Assembly (NCBI RefSeq): GCF_018889995.1
Contig: NZ_CP076547.1
Location: 2,542,001-2,606,000, forward strand
Direction: 5' to 3'
Origin: Subtercola sp. PAMC28395
Lineage (GTDB): Bacteria; Actinomycetota; Actinomycetes; Actinomycetales; Microbacteriaceae
DNA: 64,000 bases
Shown: positions 1 through 6,339 of the stretch, one piece after another
Position numbering within the stretch: position 1 is the stretch's first letter
Layout of the letters: each line of letters starts with the position of its first letter
Made by a program: the position numbers and the translations under genes
Notes under the pieces: model-generated
Database searches by the model: none
Told to the model about the DNA's origin: nothing
The model's input: the letters and a program-made list of their open reading frames with translations, nothing else

Positions 1-105
1 CAGGAGGATTCGAAACATCAGGAGGATTCGAAAGATCAGAAGGATTCGGAAGATCTGAAAGAATCGTCAGATCCGAAAGCCACTCCACCGCCGAGCTTGA
101 GCTAG
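1..105 (+). CDS. C-terminal tail of a truncated hydrophilic ORF with hexapeptide repeats
   Basis: The window opens inside an open frame read in phase from base 1 to a TAG at 103-105. The visible 34 residues consist of four imperfect six-residue units (QEDSKH, QEDSKD, QKDSED, LKESSD) followed by a Pro/Ser-rich end. The underlying DNA repeats with an 18-bp period, so the repeat arose by tandem duplication. The peptide is highly charged and probably disordered. No family can be assigned because the body of the protein lies upstream of the window. The frame could be fortuitous, but the in-phase 18-bp repetition and clean stop favour a real C-terminus. Confidence 0.45.
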   Translation, partial: QEDSKHQEDSKDQKDSEDLKESSDPKATPPPSLS

Positions 106-213
106 TAACGAGACGCGATATGCCCGCAGACCTCGGATCGATTTCCACGAATCCGCCGAAGACCCGTCAGATCGGCCGAGAACCAGAGACAGCTGACCAG
201 AAGGTTGGCAGCG

Positions 214-1473
214 TCAGTCGTGCCGGTGCGGCGCGCTGGGAGCCCCCGACAGCGTAGTCGCACGGATCACCATGTCGTCGAGATTCGGCAGAGCGTGCCC
301 GAGCTCATGTTCTGCTTCGTGCACGATCTTCTCCACGTCTGAAAGTGCAGCATCGTCAACCTGGACCGTCGCCGCGCCCTGAAGCCGATGCCCGACCCAG
401 CGCATCTGCAGACGAGGTACCGACAGGATGCCCGGAGTCGCCGTCAGCGCAGCCTCGGCGCGCTCGAGAATGTGCGGGTCGATACCATCCATGAGGCGCG
501 TGCCGATACTGCGCACCGTGCCCCAGAGCAGAATCAGAATCGTGACCGCGATGAACAGGCCGACGATCGGGTCAGCAAGCGGAAACCCGAGGAGCACGCC
601 GATTGCTCCGATCACCACCGAGAGGGAGGTGAAACCGTCGATCCGGGCGTGCACGCCGTCCGCAACAAGGGCGGCCGAGCCGATCTGCTGCCCGACCCGG
701 ATGCGGTAGATCGCCACTATCTCGTTGCCGGCGAAGCCGATGATTCCCGCGGCGATCACCCACCCGAGGTTGGTGACCGTCATTGGGTTGAAGAACCGGG
801 TGATCGCCTCCCAGCCGGCGACGATCGCCGACAACGCGACAACGGCGACGATGAACAGCCCCGCGAGATCCTCGGCACGGCCGAAACCGAAGTTGTAGCG
901 CCTGGTGGCGATACGTCGGGCCAGAACGAACGCAATCCAGAGAGGCACTGCGGTCAGGGCATCCGAGAAGTTGTGAATCGTGTCAGCCAGAAGCGCCACT
1001 GACCCACTGATCAGAAAGACGCCGAACTGCAGAAGAGTGGTCCCCAGCAGAATGAAGAGGCTGATCTTCAGCGCGCGAACACCCGACGCACTGGCCTCGA
1101 GTGCGTCGTCGATCGAATCGGCCGCGTCGTGGCTGTGCGGAACGAAGAGCCCGTAGAAGAAGCCACGGATGCCCGTGGGATGGCTGTGGCCGTGTTCGTG
1201 ATCATGTTCGTGTTCGTGTTCGTGACCGTGCTGGTGACTCTGACCGTGCTCGTGACTGTGGCCGTGATTTCGGCCGTGAACATGATCATGCCCGACTTCG
1301 TGATCGTGCGTGTCTTCGTGATCATGCCCGACTTCGTGATCATGCACGGCGTCGTGGCCATGCTCGTGCGCGCCTTCGTGTGCATGGTCGTGAGCTTCGC
1401 CACCGCGGTCAGGATGCTCGTGGCTATACGCCACCGGGGAAACGGGCACGGTTTCGTGGTCATCATGTTTCAC
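214..1473 (-). CDS. Cation diffusion facilitator (zinc-type metal exporter) with His-rich N-terminus
   Basis: Predicted inner-membrane metal/proton antiporter of the CDF family, most likely exporting Zn(II) or a similar divalent ion. The first 98 residues hold 33 histidines in HDH/HEH runs, including a repeated HDHEVGHDH block. A six-helix transporter domain follows (about residues 135-340), then a cytoplasmic domain. The paired CDF metal-site motifs are visible as HNFSD in TM2 and HARID in TM5. The start overlaps the stop of the upstream ArsR gene by 4 nt (ATGA), so the two are translationally coupled in a metal-efflux operon and the exporter is likely induced when ArsR binds metal. Family assignment is firm; the metal is inferred. 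Confidence 0.93.
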   Translation of the reverse strand: MKHDDHETVPVSPVAYSHEHPDRGGEAHDHAHEGAHEHGHDAVHDHEVGHDHEDTHDHEVGHDHVHGRNHGHSHEHGQSHQHGHEHEHEHDHEHGHSHPTGIRGFFYGLFVPHSHDAADSIDDALEASASGVRALKISLFILLGTTLLQFGVFLISGSVALLADTIHNFSDALTAVPLWIAFVLARRIATRRYNFGFGRAEDLAGLFIVAVVALSAIVAGWEAITRFFNPMTVTNLGWVIAAGIIGFAGNEIVAIYRIRVGQQIGSAALVADGVHARIDGFTSLSVVIGAIGVLLGFPLADPIVGLFIAVTILILLWGTVRSIGTRLMDGIDPHILERAEAALTATPGILSVPRLQMRWVGHRLQGAATVQVDDAALSDVEKIVHEAEHELGHALPNLDDMVIRATTLSGAPSAPHRHD

Positions 1474-1859
1474 TGTTGCTCGCCTGTCGTAGTCGCATGG
1501 GGGTGGTTGTGCTGCGGGTGGTGGTGCCGCGGATTGTCGCCGAGGGAGTGTTCTGCCTGGAAAATCGCATCCGTGACGAGCTTCGACGCGTGCTCGTTCT
1601 CGAGTCGGTAGAACACGCGTTGGCCATGGTGTCGGGTGGCGACGATGCGCGCGAGTCGCAGTTTTGCGAGATGCTGTGACACTGCGGCCGGGCTTTTGTC
1701 GACGATTTCGGCGAGCGAGTTGACCGACAATTCCCCGTCGCGGAGCGCCAGAATCAGGCGGACCCGCGTCGCGTCGGCCAGCATGGCGAAGATCTCGACC
1801 GCGAGTTCGACGTACTCACTGTCGGTCTCGCGCCCGCAAGCCCGCGTATCTGCATCCAT
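1470..1859 (-). CDS. ArsR/SmtB-family metal-responsive repressor
   Basis: A 129-residue winged-helix regulator of the ArsR/SmtB type. The recognition region SPAAVSQHLAKLRLARIV (about residues 55-72) matches the family HTH. The C-terminus is His-rich (RHHHPQHNHPH), consistent with a metal-sensing or metal-buffering tail. It is the first gene of a two-gene operon with the CDF exporter, overlapping it by 4 nt. Such repressors normally bind their own promoter and release DNA when loaded with metal. A promoter -10 element lies immediately upstream of the ATG, so the mRNA may be leaderless. The specific metal cannot be read from sequence. Confidence 0.9.
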   Translation of the reverse strand: MDADTRACGRETDSEYVELAVEIFAMLADATRVRLILALRDGELSVNSLAEIVDKSPAAVSQHLAKLRLARIVATRHHGQRVFYRLENEHASKLVTDAIFQAEHSLGDNPRHHHPQHNHPHATTTGEQQ

Positions 1860-1880
1860 ACGCAGATTATGTCATGCGTA
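1860..1880 (-). promoter_or_regulatory. Promoter/operator of the ArsR-CDF operon
   Basis: On the minus strand a CATAAT -10-like hexamer (1866-1871) sits 6 nt from the ATG, suggesting leaderless transcription. It lies between short inverted arms ACGCA and TGCGT (1860-1879), a possible ArsR operator. The arms are only 5 bp, so the operator call is tentative. Confidence 0.4.
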
Positions 1881-2009
1881 CAGGCAGTGCCTCGAGACTG
1901 GGCTGCTCTTGTGAGGCGGGTACGCCGAGTTGAGGCTGCCACACCGGTCGCGATTAGATTCGTCGCAGACGACTCAGGAGGCCCTCTAGCGTCAATCGCG
2001 GGGGTTGCT

Positions 2010-2036
2010 TGGTGGGCGGTACTGGGATCGAACCAG
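2010..2036 (-). repeat. Truncated copy of the tRNA-Val(GAC) 3' end
   Basis: A 27-nt exact copy of the T-arm, 3' acceptor strand and CCA of the intact tRNA-Val(GAC) (bases 2145-2171), in the same orientation and 135 bp further downstream on the minus strand. The D-arm, anticodon arm and 5' acceptor strand are missing, so it is not a functional tRNA. Duplicated tRNA 3' ends are typical footprints of site-specific integration. Confidence 0.8.
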
Positions 2037-2080
2037 GACAAGAATCTGGGGGTGAACGCATCGCGTTTACTGATTCTTGT
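2037..2080. other. Inverted repeat abutting the tRNA 3' remnant
   Basis: Perfect 10-bp arms (gacaagaatc at 2037-2046, gattcttgtc at 2071-2080) around a 24-nt loop start exactly where the tRNA-derived 27-mer ends. The role is unknown. It could be a remnant of an attachment region or an RNA hairpin. Confidence 0.45.
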
Positions 2081-2100
2081 CGGTCGCCGGCTCGATCCTG

Positions 2101-2137
2101 GAAAAACAGAAGTGGCCCAGAACAGTGTTCTGGGCCA
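2101..2137 (-). terminator. Rho-independent terminator of the tRNA cluster
   Basis: A 12-bp perfect inverted repeat (tggcccagaaca / tgttctgggcca, 2113-2137) is followed on the minus strand by a short spacer and a T-run (complement of 2102-2106). It lies 7 nt after the encoded CCA of tRNA-Val(GAC), so it terminates the Gly-Cys-Val tRNA transcript. Confidence 0.85.
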
Positions 2138-2147
2138 AATCGTGTGG

Positions 2148-2219
2148 TGGGCGGTACTGGGATCGAACCAGCGACCTCTTCCGTGTCAGGGAAGCGCGCT
2201 ACCGCTGCGCCAACCGCCC
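2148..2219 (-). tRNA. tRNA-Val (anticodon GAC)
   Basis: A 72-nt cloverleaf with acceptor GGGCGGT/ACCGCCC, anticodon stem CTTCC/GGAAG and loop CTGACAC (anticodon GAC), and T-arm CTGG-TTCGATC-CCAG. CCA is encoded at 2145-2147. It is the last tRNA of a minus-strand cluster after Gly and Cys. Confidence 0.95.
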
Positions 2220-2284
2220 AGATTTCGTGCACATGCTGGTCGCATTTCTCGTGCTACTTCACATGTTTGTTACTTGTCGAGTGG

Positions 2285-2355
2285 AGGTGGCGACGGGATT
2301 TGAACCCGTGTGGACGGCTTTGCAGGCCGCTGCCTCGCCTCTCGGCCACGCCACC
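2285..2355 (-). tRNA. tRNA-Cys (anticodon GCA)
   Basis: A 71-nt tRNA with acceptor GGTGGCG/CGCCACC, anticodon loop CTGCAAA (GCA), T-arm ACGGG-TTCAAAT-CCCGT and encoded CCA (2282-2284). It is the middle member of the Gly-Cys-Val cluster. Confidence 0.95.
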
Positions 2356-2391
2356 ATATGGAGGGTTGCCCCAACGGTACTTCTACACTCG

Positions 2392-2463
2392 AGCGGATGA
2401 CGAGATTCGAACTCGCGACCCCAACCTTGGCAAGGTTGTGCGCTACCACTGCGCCACATCCGC
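2392..2463 (-). tRNA. tRNA-Gly (anticodon GCC)
   Basis: A 72-nt tRNA with acceptor GCGGATG/CATCCGC, anticodon loop TTGCCAA (GCC) and a canonical T-arm. CCA is not encoded, unlike the two tRNAs downstream. It is first in the minus-strand tRNA cluster. Confidence 0.95.
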
Positions 2464-2467
2464 ATTC

Positions 2468-2512
2468 TTGAACGGTATTGCTTGAACGGTACTACTTGTA
2501 CGTCACTGCTTG
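2468..2512 (-). repeat. 14-bp tandem repeat in the tRNA cluster promoter region
   Basis: Three 14-nt units beginning TTGAACGGTA, TTGAACGGTA and TTGTACGTCA, plus a partial fourth (TTG), lie directly upstream of tRNA-Gly. On the minus strand each unit offers a TAC-rich -10-like hexamer, so the repeats may multiply the promoter. The rest of the 265-nt gap to the next tRNA shows nothing else convincing except a TAGTAT -10-like hexamer at 2663-2668 on the plus strand. Confidence 0.5.
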
Positions 2513-2728
2513 TTTCGCCGCACTACTGCGACTCGGAAGACTCTACCTGAACCCGAGACACAAAGCCAAACCGCGCCGCCTGCGTGTCGTAACACTGTGG
2601 CTGCACGGTTATTCGCACGGTTGTGAGCGCGAGTCGATGTGCAATGGATGCCCGGGACCGGCTAGTATCGACGAGCACGAGATTCGCTTCCCCGGCGTGG
2701 TTCACACACGCGGGTTCAATCAATTCTC

Positions 2729-2801
2729 GGGCGATTGGCGCAGTTGGTAGCGCGCTTCGTTCACACCGAAGAGGTCATCGGTTCGAGTCCGGTATCGCCC
2801 A
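2729..2801 (+). tRNA. tRNA-Val (anticodon CAC)
   Basis: A 73-nt cloverleaf with acceptor GGGCGAT/ATCGCCC, D-arm GGCGCAGTTGGTAGCGC, anticodon stem CTTCG/CGAAG with loop TTCACAC (CAC), and T-arm TCGG-TTCGAGT-CCGG. CCA is not encoded. It is transcribed divergently from the Gly-Cys-Val cluster. Confidence 0.95.
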
Positions 2802-2909
2802 CTCAGAAGGTTCATTCCAAAAGTACAGCAGGCACAGCACCCACGCACAACATCCACGCACAGCGACGTGTTCCCCTCACCCCCAGACATCGCATCCGGA
2901 GGAACGAGA

Positions 2910-3458
2910 ATGTCGCGTCGCTCGAAGAAGTTGCTGGTGACCGTTGTAGTCGTTGCCACGGCACTGTCGCTCGTTGTGGCTTTCGCCGTCGCGAATCTCG
3001 CCTACCCGCAGACCGGTCGACCGGAACGCACTGACGTCGTCCTGGTGCTCGGCCCCGCGACCAATGACCGCATTGCACTCGCGGAGAGCCTCATGAAGAA
3101 GGGTCTCAGCTCGAACCTCCTGGTCTCAGTCGGATCGTCGAAAGCCACCAGCGACCCAGACACGATCTGCTCGAAGAAGGTGAGCTACACGGTCTACTGT
3201 GCCGTTCCTGATCCCTTCACCACGCAGGGCGAGGCGCGGTGGCTGGGCCGAATGGCCCGGGAACACGGTTGGAAGAGCGCGACTGTCATCACCTTCAAGC
3301 CGCACATCTCACGCGCACGAATCATCGTGCAGCGCTGTTTCGACGGTGAGCTCGACATGCTCGCCGTCACGACGCCACTGAGCCTCATCGACTGGATGTA
3401 CCAGTTCGCCTACCAGAACACTGCCTATGTGAAAGTGGCACTGACGCCTGGTTGTTGA
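2910..3458 (+). CDS. YdcF/DUF218-family membrane-anchored protein
   Basis: A 182-residue protein with an N-terminal signal anchor (about residues 7-30) and a DUF218/YdcF-like domain beginning TDVVLVLGPATNDR. Characteristic YdcF elements include VVLVLG, a Ser/Gly turn (LLVSVGSSK), and the TQGEARWL...VITFKPHISRA region. The E. coli homologues SanA and YdcF are envelope-associated and poorly understood; YdcF has been reported to bind S-adenosylmethionine. The ATG at 2910 has GGAGGA 6 nt upstream, which decides it over earlier in-frame starts. Three cysteines suggest an extracytoplasmic disulfide. Biochemical role unknown. Confidence 0.75.
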   Translation: MSRRSKKLLVTVVVVATALSLVVAFAVANLAYPQTGRPERTDVVLVLGPATNDRIALAESLMKKGLSSNLLVSVGSSKATSDPDTICSKKVSYTVYCAVPDPFTTQGEARWLGRMAREHGWKSATVITFKPHISRARIIVQRCFDGELDMLAVTTPLSLIDWMYQFAYQNTAYVKVALTPGC

Positions 3459-3494
3459 TCGCCCGGTTGCTGATTGTCCGGCTGTTCACCGCCC
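3450..3494 (+). repeat. 15-bp tandem repeat crossing the YdcF stop codon
   Basis: Three degenerate 15-nt units (GGTTGTTGATCGCCC, GGTTGCTGATTGTCC, GGCTGTTCACCGCCC). The real TGA stop (3456-3458) sits in the first unit and an equivalent TGA in the second. Confidence 0.6.
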
Positions 3495-3518
3495 GGCCCA
3501 TGACCGACTGGCTCGATC

Positions 3519-4496
3519 TCACTGCACGCCACTGGTCGTGATGCGTGTGGTCCACGGCCCCGTCGGCACACTCGAGTCGTCGACGAAGCGCCACGAGACG
3601 GTATCGGTGTCGCCATTGAGTTCGGTGAAAGCGAGGCAGCCGTTCACGGCTGGCGAGACATCCATTCCCGCTCCCCCAAATTTCGAGTTCAGGGGTCTGG
3701 CATCGTTTGACCCGAAGACGTACGCCGAATCGTCATACTGGCCGGGGCCGGCATCTTCGATTTGGGCGTAACAGGTGCGTGACCCGCGCTGGAGTTCGAC
3801 CCAGCGGTTCTTCATGAGGCTGAAATTCGGGTCCGCGAGATGGGAGGCATACCCCGGCTCGTGCGCCCAGGGAATCACCGAGGCACGCTGGGTGAGAGCG
3901 GAGGCATTGTTGATGTCATCGAACGGCAGATCGAGGTAGAACGGGTTTTCCTTGGGCGTCATCGAGGTCGGCAAGTAGCCCCTGGCAGCCGTTCTCGTCT
4001 CGGTCTGGCACACGCCGGAGACAATGACGCCGTCGCAGCCGCCGTAGCTTGCGTACCACTTCGAATCGTAGGTCGAGAGGACCTGTGAGCCGTCGGGGGC
4101 CGTGGGGTCGAAGATCTCGCCGACCCAGAAGGTGGTCGAAACGATGTTGGTGTGCCAGGGATAGGTGCCAGCAGACGGGAGTCCGGACTGCAGCCCGCCA
4201 GATGGTTCTGACGAGGAACCCGCCGATGACGGACTCGGTGCGGGTTTGGCACTCGACGATGGCGAGGCGTTCGCTGTGGAGGTACCTGAGGTCGTACCTG
4301 GAGTTGGCGCGACCGGAGCCGGCGCGGTCCCGGTCGCGCCGGGTTTCGAGGTGCTGTGGTTCGGCGCATCCGGTGCTGAAGTCGACGCGCACGCTGTGAG
4401 CACGACCGAGGCAAGGAGGAGGACGGTGACGGCCACTGCGGCCGTCACCGTCCTCCTGGATGCCTTGCTTCCGGATGCCCGGGGTAGCCGTGACAC
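3519..4496 (-). CDS. Predicted secreted lipoprotein of unknown function
   Basis: A 325-residue lipoprotein. The signal peptide ends in the lipobox VLTAC (Cys about residue 36). A Ser/Thr/Pro-rich linker follows (residues 38-102), then a folded domain of about 220 residues with paired cysteines (GGCDG, SGVCQ, RTCYAQ, NGCLA). The segment CYAQIEDAGPGQYDDSAYVFG resembles secreted double-psi-barrel or expansin-like proteins, but I cannot assign a family. It starts only 6 nt after the polysaccharide deacetylase stop, so the two are probably co-transcribed and may act together on a cell-surface glycan. Confidence 0.75.
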   Translation of the reverse strand: MSRLPRASGSKASRRTVTAAVAVTVLLLASVVLTACASTSAPDAPNHSTSKPGATGTAPAPVAPTPGTTSGTSTANASPSSSAKPAPSPSSAGSSSEPSGGLQSGLPSAGTYPWHTNIVSTTFWVGEIFDPTAPDGSQVLSTYDSKWYASYGGCDGVIVSGVCQTETRTAARGYLPTSMTPKENPFYLDLPFDDINNASALTQRASVIPWAHEPGYASHLADPNFSLMKNRWVELQRGSRTCYAQIEDAGPGQYDDSAYVFGSNDARPLNSKFGGAGMDVSPAVNGCLAFTELNGDTDTVSWRFVDDSSVPTGPWTTRITTSGVQ

Positions 4497-4501
4497 GTGG
4501 G

Positions 4502-6235
4502 CTAGCCAGCTGGCGCGGTTGCGGGGGCCACGCCGGCGTGTGTCTCGACTTTGCCGGTCACTGGCGGTGCCACCAGGGGTGTGGCCGCGGCGGGAGCGGT
4601 GGTGCCAGGTGCTCCGACGGCGTCGTAGAGCTCAGCGTCGTCAGTGGTGATCTTTCCGTTGAGGAAGATGCTGAGGCCGAAACTGATGCCCGTCATGCCA
4701 GTCGGGATGGTTGGGGTCGTCCAGATGGCCTGGGCGTAGGTCGGCGAGGCTGCGAACCATGGGCTCGAGGTCCAGTACCGCCAGACTCCGATCGAGTCAC
4801 GGAGATACACGGCGTATTGGGTGACGACGGACGAGTTGTACCAGCTCCTGAGCGAGTACGTGTGCCCGGGTACGACCGTCGGCGCGCAGTCTCCGAGGTC
4901 GAACTGGGGCAGCAGCTTGGCGTCACCTGAGGCGTAACTCGACATCGTGATCGCTTCGGCGCCGGTGCCGGTGTGCGTCGGACTCCCCGTAGCGAAGACG
5001 GCGGTGTTCGTGCCGTAGCCGCCGATCATCCAGCAGCTGGGAAGGCCCGTTGCGGGGTTGAAGGTTTCCATTCCCGGGTTCTTCAAGCCGTTGACGCCTG
5101 CGGCCGCCGGAGCGACGATCGGGCCAGCCACGACTGGCTTCACGGCCCCGCCGATGACCTGGGCGACCGTCTTCGTGACTGTGTTGTTGGTCGTGGCGCG
5201 GGGAGCGAGCCAGGCTGCGAACTGCGCGAACAGGGTCGGAGTGATGGTCAGCCCGAGAGGGTCACAGGTCGTGGCGCAGACGTGGTGGAAGGTGAACTGC
5301 ACCCAGCCGCCGGTCTTCTCAGCGTTTGTGACCGAATCCTGCAGGTCTTTCAAGGTCCACGTGCTGTCGACCTCGTCGAGGGCCTTGGTGATGAATTTAC
5401 TTGCCGGCGGGATGGTCTCGGCATAGGCGCAGCCCGCGCAGCCGAACCGGGAACGCAGATCGCCCAGGCCCCTGGCGCTGTTGTAGCCGCAGTCGGAGAC
5501 GATCTTTTGAACAGCGGCGTTGGTCGAAGCATACGGATACGCGAAGCTGACGGGTGTGAAACCCCAGTTGGTGAGGTTGATCCTGTCGTTGCAGACCTGC
5601 CGCTTGGCTTCATCGGAGCTCAGGGTCGTGAGATCCGGGTGGCTCACGGTGTGGCCCCCGATCTCGTTGCCGGCCGCAGCCAGCGAGGTCAGGTTCGCGA
5701 CGGTGAAGTAGTTCGCGCCTCCGACGAACCCGGAGTTGATGAAGAACGTTCCCTTGAGCTTGTACTGCGCCATAGTGTTGGCTGCGGCCTGCTGGTCGGC
5801 GTTACCGTCGTCGAACGTCAGGCTGACGACCGTCTGCGGCTTGGGCGCGGCCGTGGCGGTTGGGGTAGGGCTGGGGGCGGGTGTTGTCGTCGCTGTCGGC
5901 GTGGGAGCAGCTGTTGGCGCCTTTGGTGTCGCCGTCGGGGTGGGCGTCGGGGTCGTAGGCGTGGGCGTTGGCGTCGCCGTGGACGGCTTGGGAGTCGGTG
6001 TTGGAGTAGCTGTAGCTGTAGCTGCCGCCGTTGGCGTCGCTGTGGGTGGCACAGTCGCCGCCACAGCTCCGGAAGTTCCGACGCCGAATGCCAACGCACC
6101 CATACACAGTGCGATGAGGGCCGCGATGCCCATGCGGGTTGCCCGCCGTCGCTGGTCTCGGCGTCTGCTGGCGCGCGTGTTGTTCGCGTTGCTGTCGTGC
6201 GCGGGTTCAGATTCGGGGCGATTCGACTTTCTCAT
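4502..6235 (-). CDS. Secreted polysaccharide deacetylase (CE4/NodB) with C-terminal carbohydrate-binding-like domain
   Basis: A 577-residue exported protein. An Arg-rich signal sequence and hydrophobic core (about residues 30-60) precede a long Thr/Pro/Ala linker (about 62-135). The NodB domain follows, with the metal/catalytic motif TFDDG (about residue 142), the metal-binding HTVSHPDL and the later FTFHHVC. After about residue 375 there is a beta-rich domain resembling CBM-type jelly rolls (NPGMETF, YSLRSWYNSS), then another low-complexity tail. CE4 enzymes remove N- or O-acetyl groups from chitin-like, poly-GlcNAc or peptidoglycan chains. Location downstream of glmS and sugar-nucleotide genes suggests it modifies the polymer made by this locus. 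Confidence 0.88.
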   Translation of the reverse strand: MRKSNRPESEPAHDSNANNTRASRRRDQRRRATRMGIAALIALCMGALAFGVGTSGAVAATVPPTATPTAAATATATPTPTPKPSTATPTPTPTTPTPTPTATPKAPTAAPTPTATTTPAPSPTPTATAAPKPQTVVSLTFDDGNADQQAAANTMAQYKLKGTFFINSGFVGGANYFTVANLTSLAAAGNEIGGHTVSHPDLTTLSSDEAKRQVCNDRINLTNWGFTPVSFAYPYASTNAAVQKIVSDCGYNSARGLGDLRSRFGCAGCAYAETIPPASKFITKALDEVDSTWTLKDLQDSVTNAEKTGGWVQFTFHHVCATTCDPLGLTITPTLFAQFAAWLAPRATTNNTVTKTVAQVIGGAVKPVVAGPIVAPAAAGVNGLKNPGMETFNPATGLPSCWMIGGYGTNTAVFATGSPTHTGTGAEAITMSSYASGDAKLLPQFDLGDCAPTVVPGHTYSLRSWYNSSVVTQYAVYLRDSIGVWRYWTSSPWFAASPTYAQAIWTTPTIPTGMTGISFGLSIFLNGKITTDDAELYDAVGAPGTTAPAAATPLVAPPVTGKVETHAGVAPATAPAG

Positions 6236-6311
6236 GGCACTATTCGCATTTCTCTCTGGTTCTGAATTTCTGGTGACTACTGCTGGCTGGGTGTGATCGG
6301 TGATGACGAAC

Positions 6312-6339
6312 GATGACTATTCGACGATGACTATTCGAC
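6312..6339 (-). repeat. 14-bp tandem duplication across the glmS stop codon
   Basis: Two exact 14-nt copies (gatgactattcgac on the plus strand). The inner copy carries the glmS TAG stop (6331-6333); the outer copy lies just beyond it. The gap to the deacetylase start holds nothing else obvious. Confidence 0.7.

Noticed and set aside
2010..2080. Possible additional tRNA gene at the 27-nt tRNA-Val-like sequence.
   Set aside because: Only T-arm and 3' acceptor strand are present; no D-arm, anticodon arm or matching 5' acceptor strand.
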